Below are positions 1 through 7,413 of a DNA stretch of 17,500 bases, piece by piece. The DNA lies in NCBI GenBank assembly GCA_030450335.1, contig JAKDIS010000046.1, positions 1-17,500 on the forward strand, written 5' to 3'. Each line of letters starts with the position of its first letter. Positions within the stretch are counted from its first letter, which is position 1. The translations under genes and the position numbers were made by a program. Below the pieces are notes generated by a model that did no database searches, was not told the origin of the DNA, and saw only the letters and a list, made by a program, of their open reading frames with translations. Origin of the DNA: Corynebacterium sp. (GTDB lineage: Bacteria > Actinomycetota > Actinomycetes > Mycobacteriales > Mycobacteriaceae).

Positions 1-56
1 AATCCGGTGATTCAACCATCCCACGCTCGACCTTCGCCCCTCTACGGGACCGGACC
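1..56. other. start of window, 3' flank of gabD
   Basis: No coding region, strong stem-loop or T-run terminator is recognised in these bases on the gabD (minus) strand. Whether a gabP-type permease follows gabD, as in C. glutamicum, cannot be judged from the window. Confidence 0.4.
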
Positions 57-1520
57 TCAGTTCAGGGCCACGTACTTGGCCTCGAGGTACTCCTCGATGC
101 CCTCGGTGCCGCCCTCACGGCCGAAGCCGGACTGCTTCACACCGCCGAAGGGGGCGGCCGCGTCCGAGATCGCGCCCCGGTTGATGCCGACCATGCCGGC
201 CTCGAGGTTCGTGGCCAGGTACTGCGCGTTCTCCAGCGAGGCGGCGAAACCGTAGGCGGCGAGGCCGAACTCGGTGTCGTTGGCCATCGCCACGCCCTCC
301 TCCAGGGTGGAGAAGGTGGTGACCGTGGCGACGGGGCCGAAGATCTCCTCGTGCATGATGCGCGTGTCCGCCGGGACGTCGGTGAGGACGGTGGCCGGGT
401 AGAAGTGCCCCGGGCCGTCCGGCACCTGCCCGCCGGTGGTGACGGTCGCGCCGGCGGCGACGGCCTCGTCGACCAGGGCGGCGATACCGTCGCGCTGCTT
501 GGCGGTGATCATCGGCCCCAGCGTGGTGCCCTCGTCCATGCCGTGGCCCATCGTGACCTGCGACATCGACTCGGTGAGCCGGCGGGTGAACTCCCCGGCG
601 ACGGAGGCGTCGACGAGGAATCGGTTCGCGGCGATGCAGGCCTCGCCGCCGTTGCGCATCTTCGCGGCCATCGCGCCGGTCAGCGCGAGGTCCAGGTCGG
701 CGTCGGCGGCGATGACGAACGGCGCGTTGCCGCCGAGCTCCATGGAGGTGCGCAGCAGCTGGTCGGCGGACTGGCGCACCAGGGTGGCACCCACCGGCGT
801 GGAGCCGGTGAAGGTGACCTTGCGCAGCCGGTCGTCGGCCATCAGCGTCTCGGAGATCGCCCCGGAGTGGGTGGACGGCACGATCGTGACCAGCCCGGAC
901 AGGTCGCCCAGGTCACCGGCGACCTCGGCGAGGGCCTGCTTGATGACCTCGCCGACGAGGATCATCGTCAGCGGGGTCTCCTTGGCGGGCTTGACCACCA
1001 CGGGGCAGCCCGCGGCGAGCGCCGGGGCGATCTTGCGGGTGGCCATGGCCAGCGGGAAGTTCCACGGGGTGATCGCCAGGACGGGGCCGACCGGGTTCTT
1101 CGACACCAGGATGTGGCCGTTGCCGGCGGGTGCCTGGGTGAAGCGGCCGGGGATGCGCACGGCCTCGCCGGCGAACCAGCGGAAGTAGCTGTTGCCGTAG
1201 GTGACCTCGCCCCGGGCCTCGGTGAGGGGCTTGCCCATCTCCAGGGTCATGGTGGTGGCGAAGTCCTCGGCGCGTTCGTTGACGATGTCGAAGACGCGGG
1301 TCAGGACGTCCGCCCGACGCTGCGGGGCGACGCGCGCCCAGGTCTTCTGCGCCTCGACGGCGCTGCTCAGCGCGTCGACGGCGTCGTCGGCTGAGCGGTC
1401 GGGCACGGTGACGAGCACCTCGCCGGTGGCGGGGTCCTCGACGTCGAAGGTGGCTGCGGCGTCCTTCACCTGGGTGGCGAGCAGGTCGGTCAGGTCGGAC
1501 GGGAGTACGCGGTTGTTCAT
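57..1520 (-). CDS. gabD: NAD(P)-dependent succinate-semialdehyde dehydrogenase (aldehyde dehydrogenase family)
   Basis: 487 residues, the usual size of GabD-type aldehyde dehydrogenases, which oxidise succinate semialdehyde to succinate in the cytosol as the last step of GABA catabolism. Visible family motifs are TPWNFP at 151-156 (oxyanion Asn154), Lys177 in VVVKPAK, the nucleotide-site turn FTGSTPVG at 237-244, the general base Glu261 in ELGGNAP, and the catalytic Cys295 in GGEACIAANR, followed by EEIFGPV at 391-397. The ATG at 1520 is chosen because AGGAGG sits 8 bases upstream; the open frame continues further 5' but into gabT. It lies 26 bases behind gabT on the same strand, so it is almost certainly the second gene of a gabTD operon. 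It could also accept 4-aminobutanal or 4-guanidinobutanal, since no other aldehyde dehydrogenase is in the window. Family certain, exact substrate inferred from the neighbour. Confidence 0.93.
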   Translation of the reverse strand: MNNRVLPSDLTDLLATQVKDAAATFDVEDPATGEVLVTVPDRSADDAVDALSSAVEAQKTWARVAPQRRADVLTRVFDIVNERAEDFATTMTLEMGKPLTEARGEVTYGNSYFRWFAGEAVRIPGRFTQAPAGNGHILVSKNPVGPVLAITPWNFPLAMATRKIAPALAAGCPVVVKPAKETPLTMILVGEVIKQALAEVAGDLGDLSGLVTIVPSTHSGAISETLMADDRLRKVTFTGSTPVGATLVRQSADQLLRTSMELGGNAPFVIAADADLDLALTGAMAAKMRNGGEACIAANRFLVDASVAGEFTRRLTESMSQVTMGHGMDEGTTLGPMITAKQRDGIAALVDEAVAAGATVTTGGQVPDGPGHFYPATVLTDVPADTRIMHEEIFGPVATVTTFSTLEEGVAMANDTEFGLAAYGFAASLENAQYLATNLEAGMVGINRGAISDAAAPFGGVKQSGFGREGGTEGIEEYLEAKYVALN

Positions 1521-1546
1521 GGTTGTTCCTCCTGTGTTCTTCTCGT

Positions 1547-2893
1547 CTAATTGCCTACACCGTTGTCGCGGATGGCGTCGGCGAGCACGCCGAGCCCGTC
1601 GCGCAGCAGGTCCTCGCCGATGACGAGCGGCGGCAGCAGGCGCACGACGTTGCCGTCCATCCCGCAGGTCAGGATCAGGACGCCGCGGGCCTTGCACGCC
1701 TCGGCGACGGCCTTGGTCGTCGCGGCGTCCGGACGCCCGTCGGCGTCGACGAACTCCAGGGCGATCATCGCGCCACGGCCGCGGACCTCGGCCAGACCGG
1801 CACCGGCCGACTCACCGACCAGCGGCTCGAGCACCTCGCGCACGATCTGCTCGATCTCACGGGCGCGGCCGTTGAGGTCGAGCTCCTCCATCTGGTCGAT
1901 GGAGGCCAGCGCGGCGGCGCAGGCGACGGGGTTGCCGCCGTAGGTGCCGCCGAGCCCGCCGGGGTGCGGGGCGTCCATGATCTCGGCGCGTCCGACGACC
2001 GCGGACAGCGGCATGCCGCCGGCCACGCCCTTGGCGATGGTGACCAGGTCGGGGACGACGTCCTCGTGGTCGGAGGCGAACCAGTCGCCGGTGCGGCACA
2101 TGCCGGCCTGGATCTCGTCGGCGACGAAGACGACGTCGTTGGCGCGGCACCACTCGACGATGGCGGGCAGGAAGCCCTCGGCCGGGTCGATGAACCCGCC
2201 CTCGCCCTGGATCGGCTCGATGACCACGCAGGCCAGGTTGGACGCGCCGACCTGCTGCTCCAGCGCGGTGATGGCGCGCTCGGCGGCCTCGGCGCCGGTG
2301 AGGTGGTCGCGCAGCGGGTAGGACACCGGGGCGCGGTAGACCTCGGAGGCGAAGGGCCCGAAGCCGGACTTGTAGGGCATGTTCTTCGCGGTCATGGCCA
2401 TCGTCAGGTTGGTACGGCCGTGGTAGGCGCGGTCGAAGACGGCCACGCCGTCGCGTCCGGTGTAGCTGCGGGCGATCTTCACGGCGTTCTCCACGGCCTC
2501 GGAGCCGGAGTTGAACAGCACCGTGCGCTTGTCGTGGTCGCCCGGGGTGATCTCGGCGAGCTTCTCGGCGACGCGGATGTAGGACTCGTAGGGCGAGATC
2601 ATGAAGCAGGTGTGGGTGAAGTGCGCCGCGGCGTCGCTGACGGCCTCGACGACGGCCGGGTTGGACGCACCGACGGTGGTCACGGCGATGCCCGAGGCGA
2701 AGTCGACGAAGGAGTTGCCGTCCGCGTCGAGCAGGACGCCGCCGTCGGCGTCGACGACGTAGTGCGGCAGGTTCGGGGTGACGGCGCGCGGGACGACCGC
2801 GTCGCGGCGGGCGGCCAGCGCCTCGCTCTGCGGGCCGGGCGCGGTGGTGGTGGTCGTGCGCTCCTGCGGGAGGCGGTAGGTGAGGTCCTGCAT
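1547..2893 (-). CDS. gabT: 4-aminobutyrate aminotransferase (class III PLP)
   Basis: 448 residues, a normal length for class III aminotransferases. It moves the amino group of GABA to 2-oxoglutarate, giving succinate semialdehyde and glutamate. Conserved features are the phosphate-binding stretch NSGSEAVENAVK at 128-139, the aromatic-His pair in RAYHGR (155-160), the EPIQGEGG stretch at 226-233, the cofactor-binding Asp259 in VADEIQAGMCRTG, and the Schiff-base Lys288 in TIAKGVAGGMP. GGTYGGNP at 315-322 is also typical. The ATG at 2893 has AAGGAG about 9 bases upstream. It is the first gene of the operon with gabD downstream and is divergent from the PucR-type regulator across a short region holding a shared palindrome. 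Other class III enzymes with related substrates (5-aminovalerate, beta-alanine) are possible, but the pairing with gabD makes GABA by far the best call. Confidence 0.94.
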   Translation of the reverse strand: MQDLTYRLPQERTTTTTAPGPQSEALAARRDAVVPRAVTPNLPHYVVDADGGVLLDADGNSFVDFASGIAVTTVGASNPAVVEAVSDAAAHFTHTCFMISPYESYIRVAEKLAEITPGDHDKRTVLFNSGSEAVENAVKIARSYTGRDGVAVFDRAYHGRTNLTMAMTAKNMPYKSGFGPFASEVYRAPVSYPLRDHLTGAEAAERAITALEQQVGASNLACVVIEPIQGEGGFIDPAEGFLPAIVEWCRANDVVFVADEIQAGMCRTGDWFASDHEDVVPDLVTIAKGVAGGMPLSAVVGRAEIMDAPHPGGLGGTYGGNPVACAAALASIDQMEELDLNGRAREIEQIVREVLEPLVGESAGAGLAEVRGRGAMIALEFVDADGRPDAATTKAVAEACKARGVLILTCGMDGNVVRLLPPLVIGEDLLRDGLGVLADAIRDNGVGN

Positions 2894-2912
2894 GGGGAGG
2901 CTCCTTGTCTCT

Positions 2913-2930
2913 TCTGTCTCGTCTGTCTCG
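2913..2930 (-). repeat. tandem 9-bp repeat in gabT leader
   Basis: TCTGTCTCG (plus strand) occurs twice back to back, with a degenerate third unit (TTGTCTCT) towards the gene. In the gabT transcript this is a purine-rich leader of GAGACAGA-like units immediately before the ribosome site. It is seen directly; any effect on translation or mRNA stability is only a guess. Confidence 0.55.
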
Positions 2931-2946
2931 TTCTTCCGTTGCCGCC

Positions 2947-2952
2947 ATTATG
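2947..2952 (-). promoter_or_regulatory. -10 box of the gabT promoter
   Basis: On the minus strand this reads CATAAT, 5 of 6 matches to TATAAT. It predicts a start of transcription near 2940 and a leader of about 47 bases with the gabT ribosome site. The -35 region would fall around 2970-2975 and is a poor match (GTCGTC), overlapping the edge of the palindrome at 2972-2990; a weak -35 is common in actinobacteria. Confidence 0.5.
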
Positions 2953-2971
2953 CGTGCCGACGTGACGTGGA

Positions 2972-2990
2972 CGACATGGCCTACATGTCG
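2972..2990. promoter_or_regulatory. palindromic operator between gabT and the PucR-type regulator
   Basis: A perfect inverted repeat: CGACATG (2972-2978), 5-base spacer GCCTA, CATGTCG (2984-2990). It sits midway between two opposed CATAAT boxes and covers the predicted -35 regions of both divergent promoters. One bound regulator here could therefore control gabTD and itself. The binding protein is inferred to be the adjacent PucR-type regulator. Confidence 0.6.
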
Positions 2991-3002
2991 AACTTCTCGT
3001 TG

Positions 3003-3015
3003 CATAATGTACAGT
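3003..3015 (+). promoter_or_regulatory. promoter of the PucR-type regulator, predicted leaderless
   Basis: CATAAT at 3003-3008 is a good -10 box, and exactly 7 bases separate it from the ATG at 3016. No purine-rich ribosome site precedes that ATG. Transcription would start at or next to the A of the start codon, giving a leaderless mRNA, which is common in Corynebacteriales. The box is also the mirror image of the gabT -10 box (GCATAATG versus CATTATGC at 2946-2953). Confidence 0.5.
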
Positions 3016-4566
3016 ATGGCCATGTCCGACGACCTGACCCTGGCCTGGCTGCACGCCCAACGCGACCTCGACCTGCGACCGGTCGCCGGTACGGGTGTAC
3101 CAGGCGCGGGCTTCTCGGTGATCCAGCCGACCGAGCTGACCGACCCGCGCGAGTTCCTGCAGCCCCACGCCGTGGTACTCACCGTCGGCGTGGCCCTCAC
3201 CCCGGACCGCGTGGGCCGGGACGACCCCTTCCCCGACTACGTCCGACGCCTCGCCGAGGCGCAGGTCACCGCCATCGGCTTCGGCACCGGCCTCTTCTTC
3301 CCCACCGTGCCGCCCTCCCTGGTCACGACCGCGCGCGAGCACGGCATCGCGGTGATCGAGGTGCCGCGCCACACCGCGTTCATCTCGATCCTCAACACCG
3401 TGCTCGAGGAGCGCGCCCGTCGCGGCCGCCGGGAGCAGGAACGCCTGGTCGTGGTGCAGGAGAAGCTGAGCACCGCCGCGGTCGACGGCGGGCTGGACGC
3501 CCTGCTCGCCGCCACCTCACGCCACCTGGACGCCGCGGTGGCGGTCACCGACGATGACGGCCGTCTGCACGGCAGGCAGGACGCCGGGGCGTTGTCCGCG
3601 GTCGCGACCGCACGCCGGCAACGCGACAGTGGAGCGGACGCACGTACGGAGGCGGGCGCCGGCACCTGGCGCCTGACCCAACGCATGACGCCGCAGGGCG
3701 AACGCTTCCACCTGATCACGGTGCTGGCGTCCCACCCGTTCTCCCCGCACGACCGGGCGGTACTCAAGCACGCCGCCGGCCTGGCGGACATCCTGCTGCA
3801 ACGCCCCGCCTACCTGCGGCGCAGCCGCACGGAGCTGAACACCCTGGCCATCCAGCTGCTGCTGGGCGTGCGCGGGGAGGACGGCACGAGGCCGGTGGGC
3901 GGCATCCTCGACGAGGCGTCCGACGGCGACGGGCGGGTCCGCCCGACGGTGGTCACGGCCGACCGACCCCGGGAGCTGGACGCCGCCCTGGCCGAGGCCG
4001 ACCGGCGTTCCGAGCGGGCGGGACGCCACCTGTTCGTCACCGGGTTGGACGCCACGACCGCGTTGCTGCTGTTCCGTGGGTCGCGCCGCGTGGCCGACAT
4101 CGCCGGTGGTTTCGGCCCGGCCGCCGCACGCGTCCGCGTCGCCGTGGGCGAACCCGTGGCCTGGGGCGAGGTGACCATGGATCGTGTGCGACGCCTCGAG
4201 ACCGCCGCCCGCACCCTGACACCCGGCAGCCACGTGGGCCCGTACGGGGCGGGGGCGGACTGGCTGGAGCAGCCGGCGGTACGTGACGCCCTGGACCGGC
4301 GTGCCGGCGAGACCGTCGACCGCCTGCTCGGCGAGGGATCCGGCGGCGGGACCGGCAACGAGCTGACGGACACCTTGCTGGCCTGGCTCCGCGCCGGCGG
4401 GAAGGTCGCCACCGCCGCCGACACCCTGGGCGTGCACCGGCACACGGTACGCACCCGCCTGGACCGCATCGCGCAGATCTGCGAGGTCGACCTCGACGAC
4501 CCGGTCGTGCGGGCCGAGCTGCTGCTCGTCGCCGTCACCCGTACCGCAGGGTCATCCAGGGCGTAG
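3016..4566 (+). CDS. PucR-family transcriptional regulator, likely GABA-responsive activator of gabTD
   Basis: 516 residues from the chosen start. The N-terminal ~130 residues match the PucR sensor domain (WLHAQRDLDLRPVAG at 11-25, IGFGTGLFFPTVPPSLV at 87-103, IEVPRHTAFISI at 114-125). The middle holds a GGDEF-like/PucR linker region, and the C-terminal ~70 residues carry the PucR-type helix-turn-helix, with TLLAWLRAGGKVATAADTLG from 453 and HRHTVRTRLDRI at 474-485. An upstream start at 2905 would read through the divergent promoter region and is rejected; ATG 3016 (or 3022, two codons later) fits the leaderless promoter. Divergent placement from gabT parallels the gabTDP/gabR arrangement known in Corynebacterium glutamicum, where a PucR-type GabR activates GABA use. 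Effector and sign of regulation here are inferred. Confidence 0.88.
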   Translation: MAMSDDLTLAWLHAQRDLDLRPVAGTGVPGAGFSVIQPTELTDPREFLQPHAVVLTVGVALTPDRVGRDDPFPDYVRRLAEAQVTAIGFGTGLFFPTVPPSLVTTAREHGIAVIEVPRHTAFISILNTVLEERARRGRREQERLVVVQEKLSTAAVDGGLDALLAATSRHLDAAVAVTDDDGRLHGRQDAGALSAVATARRQRDSGADARTEAGAGTWRLTQRMTPQGERFHLITVLASHPFSPHDRAVLKHAAGLADILLQRPAYLRRSRTELNTLAIQLLLGVRGEDGTRPVGGILDEASDGDGRVRPTVVTADRPRELDAALAEADRRSERAGRHLFVTGLDATTALLLFRGSRRVADIAGGFGPAAARVRVAVGEPVAWGEVTMDRVRRLETAARTLTPGSHVGPYGAGADWLEQPAVRDALDRRAGETVDRLLGEGSGGGTGNELTDTLLAWLRAGGKVATAADTLGVHRHTVRTRLDRIAQICEVDLDDPVVRAELLLVAVTRTAGSSRA

Positions 4567-4603
4567 GCGCGGAGAGCAACGAGCAACCGCCACGTCCCGC
4601 CTA
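4563..4603. terminator. possible hairpin between two convergent genes
   Basis: GTAGGCG (4563-4569) and CGCCTAC (4597-4603) are exact reverse complements separated by 27 bases, and they include both facing TAG stop codons. The stem could gain two further G-C pairs past a bulge. There is no T-run, so any role as a terminator for the PucR-type gene and the NmrA-like gene is weakly supported. Confidence 0.3.
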
Positions 4604-5449
4604 CACCCCGAAGTCGTCGCGGTGGAGCTCGCACCACCGGCGGAAGGTGCGCGGTGCGACGCCGGTGACGTTGCGGACGTCGTCGGTGAGCACGCCGGAG
4701 CGTCCTGCGCGGAACAGTTCCTGCAGGTCCTGCAGGCCACGGGCCTGCGGCTCGGGGGTCCCGGCCGCGATGGACGCCTCGGCGAGCTCGCCGGGGGTGC
4801 AGTCGGCGACGGCGATCTCGCGTCCGAGCACGTCGGCGAGGATCCGCACCTGCTCACGCGTGCTCAACGCCTCCGGGCCGTTGAGGATGTAGCCGTGGCC
4901 GCGGTGCGTCGGGTCGGTCATCACCACCGCGGCGACACGGGCGATGTCGTACGGGTCGACCGGTCCGGTCAGACCCTCGCCGGTCGGGTCGGGGACGGGC
5001 CGTCCGGCGGTGATGGCCTCGCGCCACCACAGCGCATTCGTGGTCAGCGTGTTGGGACGCAGGTAGGTGACCTCCAACGACGAGCTGCGCAGGACCTCGT
5101 CGCGGGCATTGATCGCCGCCCCGATCACCGGCATCGGGTGCAGTACCGTGCCGATCGAGGACAGCACCACGACGTGGGTCACCCCGGCCGCCGTCGCCGC
5201 GTCCACCAGCGTCTCCGCCTGGGCCGGCGACGGTGCGGCCTGCATGAAGAAGACGGTGTCGACACCCTCGCAGGCGGCGCGCAGCGCCTCGGCGTCGTCC
5301 AGGTCACCGACGGCGAGCTCCACCTCCTCCGGCAGGTGGGACGCCCGGGCGGGGTTGCGCACGTAGGCGCGCACGGCGTGGCCCTGCCCGGCGAGGATGG
5401 TGGCGAGCTCGCCGCCGACGTTGCCGGTGGCCCCGGTGATGAGAAACAT
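4601..5449 (-). CDS. NmrA-like NAD(P)-binding protein (atypical short-chain dehydrogenase)
   Basis: 282 residues. The N-terminus is a Rossmann fold, MFLITGATGNVGGELA, with the GATGNVGG dinucleotide motif at 6-13, an acidic turn VGDLDD at 47-52, and VVVLSSIG at 93-100, where other dehydrogenases carry the catalytic Ser. The canonical YxxxK pair is not evident, so it may sense or bind NAD(P)H, or be a quinone/NAD(P)H reductase-like protein, as in NmrA/QOR2-type families. The C-terminal VTGVAPRTFRRWCELHRDDF is typical of small-molecule-associated NmrA proteins in actinobacteria. ATG 5449 has AAGGAG 8 bases upstream. It is divergent from an XRE/MmyB-type regulator, a pairing often seen for such redox proteins, and convergent with the PucR-type gene. 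No clear role in polyamine breakdown; substrate unknown. Confidence 0.85.
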   Translation of the reverse strand: MFLITGATGNVGGELATILAGQGHAVRAYVRNPARASHLPEEVELAVGDLDDAEALRAACEGVDTVFFMQAAPSPAQAETLVDAATAAGVTHVVVLSSIGTVLHPMPVIGAAINARDEVLRSSSLEVTYLRPNTLTTNALWWREAITAGRPVPDPTGEGLTGPVDPYDIARVAAVVMTDPTHRGHGYILNGPEALSTREQVRILADVLGREIAVADCTPGELAEASIAAGTPEPQARGLQDLQELFRAGRSGVLTDDVRNVTGVAPRTFRRWCELHRDDFGV

Positions 5450-5460
5450 GGTGCTCCTTG

Positions 5461-5480
5461 GATGTTGGTGGATGTTGGTG
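5461..5480. repeat. perfect tandem 10-bp repeat upstream of the NmrA-like gene
   Basis: GATGTTGGTG is repeated twice without a gap, ending about 11 bases from the start codon of the minus-strand NmrA-like gene and just beside its AAGGAG site. One helical turn per unit would suit two protein half-sites on the same DNA face, for example for the divergent XRE regulator. It could equally be a chance slippage duplication in the leader. Confidence 0.5.
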
Positions 5481-5550
5481 TCTCGGTTCCCCGTACCTCC
5501 TCCACACTGCCCGCCGCGCGGTGGAACAGCCTGGCCCCGTTCGTCCCCCC

Positions 5551-5585
5551 TTCGCCCGCGTCCCACGCGCGGTACCCTGAACCCC
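5551..5585 (+). promoter_or_regulatory. promoter of the XRE/MmyB-type regulator, predicted leaderless
   Basis: TACCCT at 5573-5578 fits the actinobacterial -10 pattern TAnnnT and is followed by 7 bases and the ATG at 5586. TTCGCC at 5551-5556 is a weak -35 candidate with 16-base spacing. There is no ribosome site before the ATG, so the message is predicted to be leaderless. Confidence 0.42.
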
Positions 5586-6455
5586 ATGAACGGGACCGAC
5601 GAACTCGGCGCCCTGCTGCGCGCCTGGCGGGGACGACTGCAACCCTCCGACGTCGGTTCGCCCTTCGGCGACCACTCCACCCGCACCCCGGGGCTCCGTC
5701 GCGAGGAGGTCGCCTGGCTCGCCGGGGTCTCCGCCGACTACGTCAAACGCATCGAGCAGGGACGCGCCCGCCCCACCGCCGACGTGGTGCGCGCCCTGGC
5801 ACGCGCGCTGCGGGCGTCCGACGACGAGACCGCGGTGGCGTTGCGCGTCGCCGGGCACACCGGGGACGTGCGCGCCCTGGTGCCCCGGACGATCACCCCG
5901 AGCGTGCGCAGGCTGCTCGACCGGTTGGACGACACACCCGTCGGCGTCTTCGACGCCACCTGGACCCGGCTCGACCACAACGCCCCCTGGGCCGCGCTGA
6001 CCGGGGACGGGACGAATGCCGGCGAACCGGCGATGAACGACAACCTGGTGTGGCGCCACTTCCTCGGCGACGGCGACCGCGTCCACCACCCCGACCTCGA
6101 CGCCTACCGTGCCTCGCTCACCGCCGACCTGCGCCGGGTGCACTCACTGCACCCCACCGACCCGGACCTCACGACCCTGGTCGCCACCCTGCGCGCACAC
6201 AGCGACACCTTCGCCACGATGTGGGACACCGCCGCGGTCGGTGACCACGGTGGCCAACGCAAGACCGTGGTGCACCCGGACGTCGGAGCCGTGGAGCTGG
6301 ACTGCGACGTCGTGGACGTCAACAGTGGCGGCGGTGCCGGGCTGCACCTGGTGATCTTCACCGCCGCGCCCGGATCCGAGGCAGCCGGGAAGCTCGCGGT
6401 ACTCACTGGTGGGGCCACCGACTCCGTCATGTCATCTGAACCGCTGCCCAGGTGA
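5586..6455 (+). CDS. XRE-type helix-turn-helix regulator with MmyB-like ligand domain
   Basis: 289 residues. Residues ~8-75 form an XRE helix-turn-helix whose core LRREEVAWLAGVSADYVKRI (37-56) plus EQGRARPTADVV is the hallmark of the MmyB-type family. Residues ~105-260 form the associated PAS-like ligand domain (DTPVGVFDATWTRLDHNAPW at 116-135; VWRHFLGD at 155-162; a Val-rich HPDVGAVELDCDVV strand near 230-243). Members of this family usually control a divergent oxidoreductase gene, here the NmrA-like gene. The ATG at 5586 is chosen from domain start and the leaderless promoter; the longer upstream open frame crosses the divergent promoter. The last 9 codons (VMSSEPLPR) are encoded by a sequence that recurs as an orphan copy at 12552-12577. 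Ligand unknown. Confidence 0.86.
   Translation: MNGTDELGALLRAWRGRLQPSDVGSPFGDHSTRTPGLRREEVAWLAGVSADYVKRIEQGRARPTADVVRALARALRASDDETAVALRVAGHTGDVRALVPRTITPSVRRLLDRLDDTPVGVFDATWTRLDHNAPWAALTGDGTNAGEPAMNDNLVWRHFLGDGDRVHHPDLDAYRASLTADLRRVHSLHPTDPDLTTLVATLRAHSDTFATMWDTAAVGDHGGQRKTVVHPDVGAVELDCDVVDVNSGGGAGLHLVIFTAAPGSEAAGKLAVLTGGATDSVMSSEPLPR
6428..6453 (+). repeat. left copy of 26-bp direct repeat bordering the symporter/ureohydrolase block
   Basis: Begins CATGTCATCTGAACC and ends GCCCAGGT; 24 of 26 bases match the copy at 12552-12577. This copy is the 3' end of the XRE/MmyB-type gene and encodes its terminal MSSEPLPR. It runs directly into TGACGTCGGTGCCG (6453-6466), which matches the 3' end of the tetR gene at 12617-12630 in 13 of 14 positions (16 of 18 if CAG-R is included). 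Confidence 0.75.
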
Positions 6456-6456
6456 C
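6431..6456. terminator. hairpin over the stop codon of the MmyB-type regulator gene
   Basis: GTCATCTG (6431-6438) pairs with CAGGTGAC (6449-6456), 8 pairs with one G-T wobble, around a 10-base loop. It includes the TGA stop codon and lies 12 bases from the stop of the convergent dehydrogenase gene. It may serve as a bidirectional terminator; there is no T-run. Confidence 0.4.
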
Positions 6457-6468
6457 GTCGGTGCCGCG

Positions 6469-7413
6469 TCAGAGCCGGCCGGAGGAGTGCAGCCAGTCGA
6501 GGACGTTGCGCGCGGGGTCGAGCACGTAGTGCTCCAGGGACCCCTCCGACAGGAAGGCGACGTGCGGGGTGACGAGGATGCGCGGGTCCGTGCGCTCCGG
6601 GGCGTCCGCAGCCGGCGGTTCGCCGAGGAGGACGTCCAGGCCCGCGCCGGTCAGCTGTCCGGAGTCCAGCGCCGCCGCGAGGTCCTCCACCACGACCAGT
6701 TCGCCGCGTGAGACGTTGACCAGGGTGGATCCACGGCGCATACGTGCCAGGGCGGCCGCGTCGACGACCCCGCGGGTGTCCTCCGTCAGCGGCAGGTGCA
6801 GTGAGAGGATGTCGGACTCCTCCAGCAGTCGGTCCGGGTCGACGAGCTCCACACCGTCGGGCGCGGTCTCCACGTAGGGGTCGTGGGCGATGACTCGACC
6901 GACCAGCGGGCCGGCGATCTCGGCGAGGCGGCGGGCGATGCGTCCGAACCCGTAGAGGCCCAGGGTCAGACCGCTGAGTCGACGGGGTACGGCGTCCACG
7001 TCGTCTGTCCAGCCGCCCTCCGCGGTGACCCTGAGGCTCTCGCGCAGGTGCCGTTCGACGGCCAGGGCCAGGGTGAGGGCGTGGGCGGCGACCTCCTCGG
7101 TGGCCGCGGAGGTCAGGTTGACCACGCGGATGCCGCGGCGGGCGGCCTCCTCCCCGTCGATCATGTCGGTGCCGGCGCTCATGGTGGCGATCACGCCGAC
7201 GTCCGGCAGCCGGTCGAGCAGCGGTTTGTCGATCCGGGCGTAGCCGACGACGAGGCCGACGGCGCGCTCCGCACCGTCCGGCAACTCCTGTACGCCATCG
7301 CCGACGGGCAGGTCGGCGAGCACGGTGTCGCAGCCGGCGTCCTCGAGCAGGGTGCGTCCGGGCACGGGGTCGAGGTCGGTCTCGTCTGTGAAGAGGACCA
7401 GTGGTCGGGTCAT
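6469..7413 (-). CDS. D-2-hydroxyacid dehydrogenase family protein (NAD-dependent)
   Basis: 314 residues. It has the two-domain layout of the D-isomer 2-hydroxyacid dehydrogenase family: the catalytic-domain stretch ATMSAGTDMID at 76-86, dinucleotide motif GLYGFGRIA at 152-160, Asp178 in HDPY at the end of the second strand (favouring NAD over NADP), and the catalytic triad Arg236 (VSRGELV), Glu265 (LLGEPP) and His284 (TPHVAF). These enzymes interconvert 2-oxo and D-2-hydroxy acids. The ATG at 7413 overlaps the TGA of the upstream thiamine-diphosphate enzyme gene (ATGA) and has AAGGAG 8 bases upstream inside that gene, so the two are translationally coupled. It is the last gene of the symporter operon. 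Substrate is not predictable from sequence; context suggests it feeds a 2-oxo acid to its neighbour. Confidence 0.9.
   Translation of the reverse strand: MTRPLVLFTDETDLDPVPGRTLLEDAGCDTVLADLPVGDGVQELPDGAERAVGLVVGYARIDKPLLDRLPDVGVIATMSAGTDMIDGEEAARRGIRVVNLTSAATEEVAAHALTLALAVERHLRESLRVTAEGGWTDDVDAVPRRLSGLTLGLYGFGRIARRLAEIAGPLVGRVIAHDPYVETAPDGVELVDPDRLLEESDILSLHLPLTEDTRGVVDAAALARMRRGSTLVNVSRGELVVVEDLAAALDSGQLTGAGLDVLLGEPPAADAPERTDPRILVTPHVAFLSEGSLEHYVLDPARNVLDWLHSSGRL

Noticed and set aside
2905..3015. Upstream in-frame starts for the PucR-type regulator
   Set aside because: They would translate through the divergent promoters and the palindrome; the domain begins at WLHAQRDL close to the ATG at 3016.
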